Source: Ralstonia sp. A12 (GTDB lineage Bacteria; Pseudomonadota; Gammaproteobacteria; Burkholderiales; Burkholderiaceae). Taken from it: DNA of 64,000 bases. Shown here piece after piece: positions 42,000 to 52,116 of this stretch. The DNA is taken from contig NZ_JSZO01000028.1 of the NCBI RefSeq assembly GCF_000801955.1, forward strand, positions 272,687-336,686. Direction: 5' to 3'. The position numbers and the translations under genes are program-made. Within the stretch, counting starts at the first letter, position 1, and each line of letters starts with the position of its first letter. A model generated the notes under the pieces. That model did not search any database and was not told where the DNA came from. It worked only from the letters and a program-made list of their open reading frames with translations.

Positions 42000-42896
42000 A
42001 TGAATGTGACCCTGCGTCAGTTGCGCGTCTTCCTGGCGGTGGCACGTGCGCACAGCTTCAGTCGCGCGGGCGACACCATTGGCCTGACGCAGCCGGCCGT
42101 CAGTCGCTCGATCTCAGAGCTGGAAGGCGAGCTCGGCCTGAAGCTGCTCGATCGCACCACGCGCGAAGTGGTGCTGACGGAGGTGGGGCGCTCACTGGCG
42201 ACGGCGCTGGATCGCCTCATTGCCGATCTGGATGACACGCTGCATCAGGCGCGTCAGGTGAGTGAGCAGCGGCGCGGGCGCGTGGTGGTGGCATCCAGCC
42301 CCACGGTATCGACGCGTTTGATGCCGGTGTACGTGGCCGAATGCGCAGCGCGCTATCCGGACATCCGCATGATCGTGCGGGACTCGGTGCAAGTCGACAC
42401 GCTGCAGTTGATCCGCACGGGCGGGGCGGATTTCGGTGTGGTGGTGGAGCCGCTCGACACCGAGGGCCTGTGGACGGAGCCGTTGCTGATCGACCCGTTC
42501 TGCCTGGTCTGCCGCAAGGATCATCCCTTCGCCCAGCGCAGCAGCGTGCGCTGGAAAGACTTGCATCGCACGGCGGTCGTTCTGCTGGACCATGCTTCAG
42601 GCAGTCGCCCGCTGATCGACCGGATTTTTTTGCGCCACGGCGTGCACCCTGACGTGGCCCAGGAGATGGGCCACAGCAGTGCCGTGTTCGGCATGGTGGA
42701 GGCGGGGATCGGCGCAGGCGTGGTGCCGTCGCTGTCGTTGCCGCTGCCGTCGTCGTCGCCGTTGGTGTCGGTGCCGCTTGCACCGAAGGAGACGCGCGCC
42801 ATTGTGCTGGCGCGCCGGCATGACAGGTCGCTGTCGCCGGCGGCCGAGGCGGCGTGGCAGATGATTCGCCGGATGGCGCTGCCGGCGGCCGCCTGA
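42000..42896 (+). CDS. LysR family transcriptional regulator
   Basis: A 298-residue LysR protein. The DNA-binding domain is at the start (RQLRVFLAVARAHSFSRAGDTIGLTQPAVSRSISELEGELG), and the effector-binding domain covers residues about 95-295 (VVVASSPTVSTRLMPVYVAE onward, TRLL-type loop). It is divergent from the symporter gene and probably regulates it through the adjacent palindrome. The inducer is unknown. Confidence 0.94.
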   Translation: MNVTLRQLRVFLAVARAHSFSRAGDTIGLTQPAVSRSISELEGELGLKLLDRTTREVVLTEVGRSLATALDRLIADLDDTLHQARQVSEQRRGRVVVASSPTVSTRLMPVYVAECAARYPDIRMIVRDSVQVDTLQLIRTGGADFGVVVEPLDTEGLWTEPLLIDPFCLVCRKDHPFAQRSSVRWKDLHRTAVVLLDHASGSRPLIDRIFLRHGVHPDVAQEMGHSSAVFGMVEAGIGAGVVPSLSLPLPSSSPLVSVPLAPKETRAIVLARRHDRSLSPAAEAAWQMIRRMALPAAA

Positions 42897-42905
42897 TCGC
42901 CTGGC

Positions 42906-43664
42906 TTACTTGGGTTGCATGCGGATGGCGCCATCCAGGCGGATGGTTTCGCCGTTGAGCATCGGGTTCTCGACGATGGCGCGCGCGAGCTGCGCATACT
43001 CCGCCGGCTTACCAAGGCGAGGTGGGAACGGCACCATCTTGCCCAGCGCGTCCTGCACTTCGGGCGGCATGCCCAGCAGCATCGGCGTCTCGAAGATGCC
43101 CGGCGCAATCGTCATCACGCGGATGCCGTCGCGCGACAGGTCACGGGCAATCGCCAGCGTCATCGCCACTACGCCGCCCTTGGACGCCGCATAGGCCGCC
43201 TGGCCGATCTGCCCGTCAAACGCTGCCACCGACGCCGTGTTGATGATCACGCCGCGCTCGCCGCCCGCGTTGGGTTCATTGCCGGCCATGGCCGTCGCGG
43301 CCAGGCGGATCATGTTGAACGTGCCGATCAGGTTGATGTTGATGACGCGCGCGAACTGGTCCAGCGGATGCGGTCCTGTCTTGCCCACCGTACGCGAAGC
43401 CGTGGCGATGCCTGCGCAGTTCACCAACCCACGCAGCGTGCCCAGCGAGGTGGCGGCGTCGACCACGGCTTGCCCGTCGGCTTCCGATGCAACGTCGCAG
43501 CGCACGAAGCGGCCGCCCAGTTCTTGTGCCAGCGCCGTGCCCGCCGCCTCGTTCAGGTCAGCAATCACCACCTTGCCGCCAGCCTCTGCCAGCGTGCGTG
43601 CCGTGCCGGCGCCCAGTCCCGACGCGCCGCCGGTGACGATGAATACCTGATCGCGAATCTCCAT
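42906..43664 (-). CDS. Short-chain dehydrogenase, 3-hydroxyacyl-CoA dehydrogenase type II (HSD10-like)
   Basis: A 252-residue classical SDR: cofactor motif [19 protein letters not shown]-type LVNCAGIA, catalytic Ser ([13 protein letters not shown]), Tyr and Lys in YAASKGG, and PGIFETPML. The spacing and the [12 protein letters not shown] ending resemble mitochondrial HSD10 and bacterial 3-hydroxyacyl-CoA/2-methyl-3-hydroxybutyryl-CoA dehydrogenases. A role in fatty-acid or branched-chain amino acid breakdown is inferred, supported by a palindrome 34 bases upstream that resembles the LiuR-type box. Confidence 0.88.
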   Translation of the reverse strand: MEIRDQVFIVTGGASGLGAGTARTLAEAGGKVVIADLNEAAGTALAQELGGRFVRCDVASEADGQAVVDAATSLGTLRGLVNCAGIATASRTVGKTGPHPLDQFARVININLIGTFNMIRLAATAMAGNEPNAGGERGVIINTASVAAFDGQIGQAAYAASKGGVVAMTLAIARDLSRDGIRVMTIAPGIFETPMLLGMPPEVQDALGKMVPFPPRLGKPAEYAQLARAIVENPMLNGETIRLDGAIRMQPK

Positions 43665-43697
43665 GCCGTGTCTCCTTGTGTGTGGTCTGTGCGTTAC

Positions 43698-43713
43698 TTG
43701 ACGTTTACGTCAA
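43698..43713. promoter_or_regulatory. Palindromic operator upstream of the SDR gene, LiuR-like
   Basis: TTGACGT-TT-ACGTCAA is a perfect inverted repeat, 33 bases upstream of the SDR start. MerR-family LiuR and related regulators of branched-chain amino acid and fatty-acid catabolism bind boxes of the ACGT-N2-ACGT core shape. No such regulator gene is in the window. A second ACGTCA half follows directly. Confidence 0.65.
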
Positions 43714-43754
43714 CGTCATATGGTAGCGCGAAGCGGTGGGCGATCGCGCAAAAA

Positions 43755-43786
43755 AAAACGGCGCCTCGTTCATGAGGCGCCGTTTT
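43755..43786 (-). terminator. Intrinsic terminator after adk
   Basis: AAAACGGCGCCTC pairs with GAGGCGCCGTTTT around a GTTCAT loop. On the minus strand the stem is followed by nine T residues, so it ends adk transcription coming from the right. Confidence 0.9.
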
Positions 43787-43810
43787 CCTTAGCGGGTCCG
43801 TAGGGGGCGA

Positions 43811-44814
<1,004 letters not shown>

Positions 44815-45621
44815 TCAGGGGCCATCCTGGGCCAGCAGTTCGCTCCAGGCGGCGCGCACGCGGGCGAGGTCTTCCGGCGTGTCGACACCGGCGGCGGGAG
44901 CGTCGTCGGTGGTGAGCACGGCGATGCGCTCACCGTGCCACATGGCGCGCAGTTGTTCGAGCTGCTCGGTCTGCTCAAGCGGTGCGGCGGCCAGTTGCGG
45001 GAAGCGGCGCAGGAAGCCGGCGCGATAGGCGTAGATGCCGATATGGCGCAGCACCGGCATGGCCGGCAGCGGACGCTCGGCGGCGGGTTGCGCCAGCACA
45101 GCGGGCGTCCAGGTATCACGCGCCCAGGGCAGCGGCGCGCGCGAGAACAGCAGAGCACGCTCGGCAGCATCCAGCACGACTTTGACGACGTTCGGGTTGA
45201 ACACATCGGCCGCGTCGTGAATCGGGTGCGCAGCGGTGGCGATGGCGCAGTCCGGGTGGTCGCGCAGGTGGGCGGCCACATTGTCGATCAGCGTCGGGGC
45301 GATCAGCGGCTCATCGCCTTGCACGTTGACGACGATGGCGTCATCGGGCAGCCCCAGCACGGTGGCCACTTCGGCCAGGCGGTCGGTGCCGGAGGCGTGG
45401 TCGGCGCGGGTGAGCACGGCTTCCACGTGATGCTGCATGCAGGCGTCGGCCACCGATGCCGCATCGGTGGCGACCACCACGCGCGCGGCAGACGACTGGT
45501 GCGCACGCTCGGCCACGCGCACCACCATCGGCTTGCCGCCGATGTCGGCCAGTGGCTTGTTGGGCAATCGCGTGGAAGCTAGCCGTGCGGGAATGACGGC
45601 GATGAACGGTGCGTGCGACAT
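44815..45621 (-). CDS. kdsB: 3-deoxy-manno-octulosonate cytidylyltransferase
   Basis: KdsB, 268 residues, activates KDO with CTP for lipopolysaccharide inner-core synthesis. The N-terminal [35 protein letters not shown] is the nucleotidyltransferase signature; [30 protein letters not shown] and [15 protein letters not shown] are also diagnostic. It lies 17 bases downstream of the Trm112-like gene in the exbB-to-kdsB run. Confidence 0.97.
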   Translation of the reverse strand: MSHAPFIAVIPARLASTRLPNKPLADIGGKPMVVRVAERAHQSSAARVVVATDAASVADACMQHHVEAVLTRADHASGTDRLAEVATVLGLPDDAIVVNVQGDEPLIAPTLIDNVAAHLRDHPDCAIATAAHPIHDAADVFNPNVVKVVLDAAERALLFSRAPLPWARDTWTPAVLAQPAAERPLPAMPVLRHIGIYAYRAGFLRRFPQLAAAPLEQTEQLEQLRAMWHGERIAVLTTDDAPAAGVDTPEDLARVRAAWSELLAQDGP

Positions 45622-45638
45622 GACGATCAGCTCGGATG

Positions 45639-45827
45639 TCAGGCCGGATCGACCGGCGTGCCTTCCACGGTCTGGCGGGCTTCGTCAGCCAGCATGACGG
45701 GGATGCCGTCGCGGATTGGGTAGGCGAGCTTGTCGACGTGGCAGATCAGTTCGTTATTGGCGCGGTCGTGTTGCAGCGTGCCCTTGCACAACGGGCAGAC
45801 GAGGATTTCCAGCAGGCGATTGTCCAT
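45639..45827 (-). CDS. Trm112 family protein
   Basis: A 62-residue protein from the ATG at 45827 ([19 protein letters not shown]). It carries a CPLC pair as a metal-binding half-site, plus the family ending [16 protein letters not shown]. In eukaryotes Trm112 activates methyltransferases; the bacterial relative (YcaR) is always found between lpxK and kdsB, as here, but its role is unproven. Confidence 0.94.
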   Translation of the reverse strand: MDNRLLEILVCPLCKGTLQHDRANNELICHVDKLAYPIRDGIPVMLADEARQTVEGTPVDPA

Positions 45828-45897
45828 GGCGGTAGTGGCTCCGGGGCGGCCACCCAAGCCGGGCAGCGCGCCGATACAGCAGATAGGGCAGAGGGCG

Positions 45898-46947
45898 TTA
45901 TTGTGCGCTTGCCTTGGGCGTAGCGCGATCGGCCAGGGCGCGCACGCGCTGGCAGACCTGTTCGACCAGCGCCGCGTCGACCACCGGTGTGGTCGGCACT
46001 ACCCAGATGCGCGGATCGTCGAGATGGCCGCATTTTACGGCATCCTTTTCGGTGATCAGGATCACCTCGGCGTGGCTGTCGGCGAACGGGTTGCTCGCGA
46101 AGTCGTAGTGATCGGGCAGCGGCAGCGTGCTGGGCTTGAGGCCCTCGGCGCGCAGCGAGGCAAAGAAGCGCTCGGGGTTGCCGATGCCGGCGGCGGCCAG
46201 CAGTTGCTCGCCTTCGACGCGTGCGAACTGGGCGAGCGGGCGGCGCAGCGCCGGGTCGGCCAGGTTGTAGGCGTCCTGCAGCGCGAGGTGCATGCCGAAG
46301 ATGTTCGGGCGATCGGGCGTCGCGCGGTAGTTCGGGTCGTTGATGAGCGTGGCGTCGCGCTTGCGCGTCATCGGTTCGCGCAGCGGGCCGGCGGGCAGCA
46401 GGAAGCCGTTGCCGCCCATGCGCGTGTCGAACACGATGATCTCGATGTCGCGGCGCAGGCGGTAGTGCTGCAGGCCGTCGTCGCACACGATGACGTTGCA
46501 GCCCGGGTGTGAGGCCAGCAGGGTTTGTGCGCAGAGCACGCGGTCGGGGAAGACCCACACGGGCAGATCGGTGGCGCGGGCGATGAGCAGCGGCTCGTCG
46601 CCGACGTCTTCTGCGCGGGAGTGCTCACGCACCGGGCGCGGGTGCTTGAGTTCGACACCGTAGCCGCGCGAGACGATGCCCGGGCGCAGGCCCGCATCGG
46701 CCAGTGCCGAGGCCAGCGCAATCACGGCGGGCGTCTTGCCTGCGCCACCCACGGTGACGTTGCCGATCACCACCACCGGCATCGGCAGGCGCACCGAGCG
46801 CAGCCAGCCCCAGCGGAACAGCAGCCGGCGCAGCGCGCTGATTGCCCCGAACAGCCACGACAGCGGTCGCATCAGCCACGCGAACCAGCCCCGTTGCTGC
46901 CATTGGCGGGTGACGAAGCTGGCGAGGCGGTGCTGGGCGACGGGCAT
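45898..46947 (-). CDS. lpxK: Tetraacyldisaccharide 4'-kinase
   Basis: LpxK, 349 residues, phosphorylates the 4' position of the lipid A precursor at the inner membrane. An N-terminal hydrophobic helix (about residues 20-45) is followed by the P-loop [36 protein letters not shown], and the catalytic segment [23 protein letters not shown]. It is followed by the Trm112 gene. It completes the lipid A and KDO block with kdsB. Confidence 0.97.
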   Translation of the reverse strand: MPVAQHRLASFVTRQWQQRGWFAWLMRPLSWLFGAISALRRLLFRWGWLRSVRLPMPVVVIGNVTVGGAGKTPAVIALASALADAGLRPGIVSRGYGVELKHPRPVREHSRAEDVGDEPLLIARATDLPVWVFPDRVLCAQTLLASHPGCNVIVCDDGLQHYRLRRDIEIIVFDTRMGGNGFLLPAGPLREPMTRKRDATLINDPNYRATPDRPNIFGMHLALQDAYNLADPALRRPLAQFARVEGEQLLAAAGIGNPERFFASLRAEGLKPSTLPLPDHYDFASNPFADSHAEVILITEKDAVKCGHLDDPRIWVVPTTPVVDAALVEQVCQRVRALADRATPKASAQ

Positions 46948-46975
46948 GCGCAGGCGGTGGCGGTGGGGTGTCGGT

Positions 46976-47407
46976 TTAGTGGGCGGCGTTGCCGGTTTGC
47001 GTTGCGAAGGTCAGGTGCGAGAGGCCGGCCACGCGGGCGGCTTCCATCACGTTCACCACGGCCTGGTGCGCGGCTTGCGCATCGGCGTTGACGACGACGA
47101 TGGGTTCGCGGCCGCCGGCGTTGCCTGCGGCATTGTGCAGGGCGTCGGCCAGGCTGGTCACGTCGCGTGTATCGAGCACTTGCTTGTCAACGGAGTAGAC
47201 GCCGTTGGCAGTGACGGACACGACGATCTGGCCCGGGCGCTCGGTTGCCTTCTCGGCGTCGGCAGTCGGCAGGTTGACCTTCAGTTCGGTGTAGCGGGAA
47301 TACGTGGTCGTGATCATCAGGAAGATGAGGATCACAAGCAGCACGTCGATCAGCGGGATCAGGTTGATCTCCGGCTCTTCGCGGGCGTGGCGCGGGCGGA
47401 AGCGCAT
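46976..47407 (-). CDS. exbD: ExbD/TolR family biopolymer transport protein
   Basis: A 143-residue inner-membrane protein with one N-terminal transmembrane helix ([19 protein letters not shown], with the conserved proton-pathway Asp), then a periplasmic domain. It would work with the ExbB-like gene 27 bases upstream as a proton-driven motor. In this betaproteobacterial block next to lpxK there is no tonB, so coupling to TonB or another envelope system is unresolved. Confidence 0.93.
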   Translation of the reverse strand: MRFRPRHAREEPEINLIPLIDVLLVILIFLMITTTYSRYTELKVNLPTADAEKATERPGQIVVSVTANGVYSVDKQVLDTRDVTSLADALHNAAGNAGGREPIVVVNADAQAAHQAVVNVMEAARVAGLSHLTFATQTGNAAH

Positions 47408-47434
47408 GGCTCTATCCAGTTCGCAAAGCCCGGA

Positions 47435-48055
47435 TCAACCGCGCCGCGGCGGCAGGATCGCGTCGAGGTACATGGTCGACAGGTGTTCCAGCTCGGCCAC
47501 ATAGTTATCGACCACGCCACGGAAGTAGCGCCAGAAGATCAGCGTCGGGATGGCCACGACCAGGCCCAGCGCCGTGTTGTACAGGGCGACGGAGATACCG
47601 TGTGCCAGGGTTTGCGGGTTGGTGCCCGCGGCGGTTTGGCTGCCGAAAATTTCGATCATGCCGACCACGGTGCCAAACAGGCCCATCAGCGGCGCCACCG
47701 AAGCGATCGTGCCGAGCGCGTTCAGATAGCGCTCCAGACGGTGGGCGACGTTCTGGCCGGCTTCTTCCACCACTTCTTTGGCGGCGTCGCGCGTGGTGTT
47801 GGGATGCAGCACCACGTGGCGCAGCGCGGCGGCCAGCAGGCGGCCCAGCGGCGAACCCTGTTCCAGCGTATTCACCACTTCCGGCGTGGCCTTGCGTTGA
47901 TGCGCAACGGCCAGCGCCTCGTCATACACCTTGGACGGAATGATCTTCTTGCGCTGCAAGGCGACGAAGCGTTCGATGATGAGCGCGAGAGCGAGCACCG
48001 AGGCAATCAACAGCGGCCAGATCGGCCAGCCGGCGGCTTGAATGATGGAAAACAC
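47435..48055 (-). CDS. exbB: MotA/TolQ/ExbB family proton channel protein
   Basis: A 206-residue membrane protein with three transmembrane segments: near residues 10-30 (IWPLLIASVLALALIIERF), 110-135 (LGTIASVAPLMGLFGTVVGMIEIF) and 150-175 (SVALYNTALGLVVAIPTLIFW). The middle region is the TolQ/ExbB signature. It probably pairs with the ExbD-like protein. It is the first gene of the exbB-exbD-lpxK-Trm112-kdsB run, with the repeat array upstream. Confidence 0.94.
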   Translation of the reverse strand: MFSIIQAAGWPIWPLLIASVLALALIIERFVALQRKKIIPSKVYDEALAVAHQRKATPEVVNTLEQGSPLGRLLAAALRHVVLHPNTTRDAAKEVVEEAGQNVAHRLERYLNALGTIASVAPLMGLFGTVVGMIEIFGSQTAAGTNPQTLAHGISVALYNTALGLVVAIPTLIFWRYFRGVVDNYVAELEHLSTMYLDAILPPRRG

Positions 48056-48288
48056 TGGACAACCCGTTTTGTCGTTGTGGAAAGAGTGATTTGGGGCGCA
48101 ATGGATGCGGCCCTCGTGTGCTGTTCATGCCGTCCGCGTCCCCGAACGCGGTCCGTTGCGGCAAAAACAGGCGCCACTCTAGCGCGTCGGACCTGCCTCG
48201 GCAACACGATGGCGCACCGTAGCGACAGGCACGTCCGATAGTCAAAGCGTCGTCACAGAGTTCAGTGCGCGCACAATCCACAACCATG

Positions 48289-48960
48289 CGGGACAGTCTT
48301 GTGGACGGGTTGTGGACATTGCCGGAACAAGCAAGCTAAGTGCTTGATGCGAAAGGGTGTTCGGTGCTCTGCTTAAAAAATGTGCAATGGACATTTTTGG
48401 GGCCAATCCACGTGCAAAACGCCCGACTCCCTCTGAAGCCGGTGGGTAATCCACATCGCAGCGGGACAGTTTTGTGGACGGGTTGTGGACATTCCCCGAA
48501 CAAGCGAGCTAAGTGCTTGATGCATAAGGGAGTCTGATGCCATGCTTAAAAAATGTGCAGCCGGGGTTTCTGTGCAGATTTTGGGAAAAAGCCGCGTGCC
48601 GCTCGCAAAACCGGCGGGAAATCCACACGGATACGGGACAGTCTTGTGGACGGGTTGTGGACATTGCCCGGACAAGCACCTTAAGTGACTGATTCAAAAG
48701 GGTGTTCGGTGTGCCGCCTAAAAAATGGGCAACAGGGTTTTCTACGGAGAAATGGGGATGCAAGCCCTGCACGTGTGAAAATCCACCGCCGATTTATCCA
48801 CTGCCTAGGCGTCACATCCTGGTTTTCCAGCGCTGCTGTGGATAACTTTGTGAACATCCTTGGGGCGCATGCGCTAAATGCTTGACGCAGAACGAAATTA
48901 CTTGGGCTGCTGAATTTTTGACACGAGGGGATTTTTCATAAAAATCAACGGGTTGCGTCA
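48289..48960. repeat. Array of about 172-bp degenerate tandem repeats with DnaA-box-like sequences
   Basis: Three units begin with CGGGACAGT at 48289, 48462 and 48634 (spacing 173 and 172 bases), and a fourth degenerate one starts near 48833. Each has CTTGTGGACGGGTTGTGGAC near the start (TTTTGTGG in unit 2), then an AAGTGCTTGATG-like block (AAGTGACTGATT in unit 3), a CTTAAAAAATG run and a closing AATCCAC. The strongest DnaA boxes are TGTGGATAA (48837-48845), TTATCCACT (48794-48802) and TAATCCACA (48447-48455). The spacing is not a multiple of three, so the array is noncoding. It fills the exbB-xseA gap. Confidence 0.85.
48837..48845. promoter_or_regulatory. Perfect DnaA box
   Basis: TGTGGATAA is the exact complement of TTATCCACA. 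A near copy TTATCCACT lies 35 bases to the left, and TAATCCACA further left. All are inside the repeat array. Confidence 0.6.
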
Positions 48961-49108
48961 AAATGCAGAGAGCGCGTCACGTAACGTCTGTCAAGCTTGA
49001 CAAGGAGGTTATGCTGTGGACAGGTAGCCCGGCTGACGCGAATTCTCTCCCTCATTCAAGGTAGAAGTCGCCCCGGAGCCCCATCGCATTGCGCCGCCAC
49101 GACCACTT

Positions 49109-50551
49109 ATGACCACGCCGCCGTCTTCCCGCCGCCCCTTTTGGATGGATGCTCCCGCCCCCGCGGCGAGTGCATCGCAAGCCACTCAAGTGTCTCCGGC
49201 GCCGTCCGCACCGGCTCGGGGTGGGCAGGATGTGTTGACCGTCAGCGAGGTCAACCGGCGGATCGCTGGGCTGCTTGAGCGCAACTTTCCGCTGGGCTGG
49301 GTGCGTGGCGAGATCTCCAATTTCACGCGTGCGGCCAGCGGTCACTGGTACTTCTCGCTCAAGGACGCCGGCGCGCAGATCCGCTGCGTGATGTTCAAGG
49401 GGCGCAACCAGTACGCCGATTTCACCCCGCGCGAAGGCGAAGCCGTCGAGGTGCGCGCCTTGGTCACGATGTACGAGGCGCGCGGCGAACTGCAACTGAG
49501 CGTCGAGGGCATCCGCCGCGCCGGTTTGGGCAATCTGTATGAAGCGTTCCTGCGACTGAAAGCCGCGCTGGAGGCACAGGGGTTGTTTGATCCGGAACGC
49601 AAGCGGCCGCTGCCTAGGCACCCGCGTGCCATCGGGGTGGTGACTTCATTACAGGCGGCGGCTTTGCGCGACGTGCTGACCACGCTGCGCCGGCGTGCGC
49701 CGCATGTGCCGGTGATCGTTTATCCAGTGCCGGTGCAGGGCACGGGCGCCTCCGAGCGCATCGCTGCCATGCTCGACAACGTCAATGCCCGGGCAGAAGT
49801 CGATGTCGTCATCCTGTGCCGAGGTGGCGGCAGCATTGAAGACTTGTGGGCGTTCAACGAAGAGCCGGTCGCGCGTGCCGTGGCGGCTTCGGAGATTCCC
49901 ATCGTGGCCGGCGTTGGGCATGAGACGGACGTGACCATCGTCGATTTTGTGGCCGACGTGCGTGCCCCGACGCCCACCGGTGCTGCAGAACTGGTCAGCC
50001 CGGACCGCGCTCGCATGCTGCGCGACGTGGGGCGCGACTGGGATGCACTCTCAGCACAGTTCCGCCGCCAGCTTGACCGCCGCGCCCAGACGGTCGACTG
50101 GCTCGCGCGCCGTCTACGCAGCCCGCAGGCGCAGATGCGCGAGCGCCGCACGCAGCTGTCGCACCTGGAAGGGCGGCTGCGTTTTGCCCTGACCGGCCGC
50201 GTGCAGCGTGCCGAGCACGTGCAACGTTTGCTGACGATGCGCCTGACCGCTGCCCGCCCGGATGTCGCGCAGGAGCGCGCGGCCGTGCAGCGCATTGGGG
50301 CGGCTCTGGCACGCGCCATGCGTGACACGCTGGCCCGCACTCAAGAGCGTTTGGCGCGCCAACACACCGGCCTGGAGCTGTTGGCACCGCAGCGCACCTT
50401 GGAGCGCGGCTATGCGGTCCTGCTCGACGCCAAGGGGCACGCGATCCGCGATCCGAACGCGTTGCATGCCCGGGCACGCATCGAGGCAAGGCTGGCGCAG
50501 GGCACGGTCGATATCGAGATCGCCCAGGTGCAGCCCAAGCTCGATATGTGA
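49109..50551 (+). CDS. xseA: Exodeoxyribonuclease VII large subunit
   Basis: XseA, 480 residues. After an about 40-residue Pro/Ala/Ser-rich extension comes an OB-fold domain ([49 protein letters not shown]), then the catalytic region [70 protein letters not shown], and a long coiled C-terminus. With XseB (not in the window) it degrades single-stranded DNA. It is divergent from exbB across the repeat array. Confidence 0.96.
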   Translation: MTTPPSSRRPFWMDAPAPAASASQATQVSPAPSAPARGGQDVLTVSEVNRRIAGLLERNFPLGWVRGEISNFTRAASGHWYFSLKDAGAQIRCVMFKGRNQYADFTPREGEAVEVRALVTMYEARGELQLSVEGIRRAGLGNLYEAFLRLKAALEAQGLFDPERKRPLPRHPRAIGVVTSLQAAALRDVLTTLRRRAPHVPVIVYPVPVQGTGASERIAAMLDNVNARAEVDVVILCRGGGSIEDLWAFNEEPVARAVAASEIPIVAGVGHETDVTIVDFVADVRAPTPTGAAELVSPDRARMLRDVGRDWDALSAQFRRQLDRRAQTVDWLARRLRSPQAQMRERRTQLSHLEGRLRFALTGRVQRAEHVQRLLTMRLTAARPDVAQERAAVQRIGAALARAMRDTLARTQERLARQHTGLELLAPQRTLERGYAVLLDAKGHAIRDPNALHARARIEARLAQGTVDIEIAQVQPKLDM

Positions 50552-50711
50552 CCAACGCATGAGCTACTGATAACGATCGCGTGCGCGCGTTTGTGTGATG
50601 CCGCACGTGTTTCACGGGTATTCCGAGTATTTGGCGCGCGGTTTGCGCCGGTTTTGCAACTCTCCTACAATCGTCGCTCCCAACCCACGAACCCACAGAA
50701 GGGAAGAACAA

Positions 50712-51290
50712 ATGGCCCACACGCTCCCCCCGCTGCCCTACGCACTCGACGCCCTGGCGCCGACCATCTCCAAGGAAACCCTGGAGTTCCACTACGGCAA
50801 GCACCACCAGACCTACGTCACGAACCTGAACAACCTGATCCCGGGTACCGAGTTCGAAAACCTGAGCCTGGAAGACATCGTCAAGAAGTCCTCGGGCGGT
50901 GTGTTCAACAACGCCGCACAGGTGTGGAACCACACGTTCTACTGGAACGGCCTGAAGCCGAACGGCGGCGGCGCTCCGACCGGCGCGCTGGCTGACGCCA
51001 TCAACGCCAAGTGGGGCAGCTTCGACAAGTTCAAGGAAGAGTTCACGAAGACGGCCGTTGGCACCTTCGGTTCGGGCTGGGCCTGGCTGGTGAAGAAGGC
51101 CGACGGCTCGCTGGACCTGGTGTCCACCTCGAACGCCGCCACGCCGCTGACCACCGACGCCAAGCCGCTGCTGACCTGCGACGTGTGGGAACACGCTTAC
51201 TACATCGACTACCGCAACGCCCGTCCGAAGTACGTCGAAGCGTTCTGGACCCTGGTCAACTGGGACTTCGTCGCTGCAAACTTCGCCTAA
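50712..51290 (+). CDS. sodB: Superoxide dismutase [Fe]
   Basis: Fe/Mn-type SOD, 192 residues from the ATG at 50712. Metal ligands are His27 ([10 protein letters not shown]), His74 region ([10 protein letters not shown]), and Asp and His in [13 protein letters not shown]. The pattern [34 protein letters not shown] and the [13 protein letters not shown] motif suggest an iron-type enzyme, although Mn cannot be excluded. It detoxifies superoxide in the cytoplasm. Codon use is strongly biased to C/G-ending codons, as in highly expressed genes. Confidence 0.96.
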   Translation: MAHTLPPLPYALDALAPTISKETLEFHYGKHHQTYVTNLNNLIPGTEFENLSLEDIVKKSSGGVFNNAAQVWNHTFYWNGLKPNGGGAPTGALADAINAKWGSFDKFKEEFTKTAVGTFGSGWAWLVKKADGSLDLVSTSNAATPLTTDAKPLLTCDVWEHAYYIDYRNARPKYVEAFWTLVNWDFVAANFA

Positions 51291-51314
51291 AGCGAACCGC
51301 TCCGGCGATCCAAG

Positions 51315-51347
51315 AAAAAACCTCCGCTCTAGGGCGGAGGTTTTTTT
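51315..51347. terminator. Bidirectional terminator between sodB and the M50 peptidase gene
   Basis: AAAAAACCTCCGC pairs with GCGGAGGTTTTTT around a TCTAGG loop, with a seven-T run. The A tract gives the minus-strand equivalent. Confidence 0.92.
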
Positions 51348-51371
51348 ATGCGCGCTTGGTTTTTACACGGC

Positions 51372-52097
51372 TCAACTGACGGCACGTACGTTGCCCAGCA
51401 TGTCGTGCAGCTCGTGGCTCATCATTGCCAGGAAGGCGACCAGACCGATGTAGTACACGGTGTAGGTCAGGCGGGACTCGTTGGAGATGCTGTAGTACGC
51501 GCGGTTTTCGGGCGCATCCGGATCGTAACGCCAGGCCTTCATCAACTGCGGCACGGCCAGCACTGCAATTAGGATCAGGATCGGGCTCGGCCGCCACATG
51601 AACAGTGCCACCAGCACGGGCACCCCTAAAAACCAGATGCGCGGTGACAGCACCGCGGTGATGCGGCCACCGTCAAACGGCGACATCGGGATCAGGTTGA
51701 ACAGGTTCAGGAAGCAGCCGGCGTAGGCCAATGCCAGCAACAACTGGCTGTCGGTATAGCGCGCGAGGCCATAGCAGAGCATCGCCCCAACGGTGCCTGC
51801 AACGGGGCCTGCCAGGCCGATGTACGCCTCGGTCTCGACATCCATCGGCTGTTCTTTGAGCTCGATCCACGCGCCCACGAATGGGATGAAGGTGGGCGCA
51901 CCCACGGCCAGCCCACGCTGACGCGCGGCCATGAAATGCCCCATCTCGTGGATGAACAGCAGTACCACGAAGCCCACCGCATAGCGCCAGCCAAACGCAA
52001 AGGCGTACACCACCACCGACAGCAGCATCGTGCCGCCGGTGGTCAGCAGCTTGCCGAACTTGAGCCCCGAGAACAGCAGGATCAGCAGCTTGGTCAT
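51372..52097 (-). CDS. Site-2 protease (M50) family membrane metalloprotease
   Basis: A 241-residue integral membrane protein from the ATG at 52097. The zinc-binding HExxH is in LLFIHEMGHFMAARQRGLAVG (His-Glu-Met-Gly-His), and the third ligand is in NLFNLIPMSPFDGGRITAVL (NxxP...DGG), with GPVAG between. It is the short site-2-protease type without PDZ domain. Substrates are unknown. The upstream gene DUF2167 lies 19 bases away, so the pair may act together at the membrane. Confidence 0.9.
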   Translation of the reverse strand: MTKLLILLFSGLKFGKLLTTGGTMLLSVVVYAFAFGWRYAVGFVVLLFIHEMGHFMAARQRGLAVGAPTFIPFVGAWIELKEQPMDVETEAYIGLAGPVAGTVGAMLCYGLARYTDSQLLLALAYAGCFLNLFNLIPMSPFDGGRITAVLSPRIWFLGVPVLVALFMWRPSPILILIAVLAVPQLMKAWRYDPDAPENRAYYSISNESRLTYTVYYIGLVAFLAMMSHELHDMLGNVRAVS

Positions 52098-52116
52098 GGT
52101 GTGTGTGCCGGCGTGA

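Noticed and set aside
46976..48055. TonB-linked iron uptake operon
   Set aside because: ExbB- and ExbD-like genes are present, but no tonB, receptor or Fur-box-like sequence is visible; they belong to the conserved lpxK-kdsB envelope block.
48242..48772. Three short minus-strand frames in the repeat array with similar translations (AHFL... and MSTTRPQDCP)
   Set aside because: Their similarity reflects the repeated DNA. The unit length of 172 to 173 bases is not a multiple of three, so no single protein runs through, and there is no ribosome binding site or codon bias.
48289..48960. CRISPR array
   Set aside because: The units are about 172 bases with divergence throughout, not 25- to 40-base identical repeats with unique spacers, and no cas gene is near.
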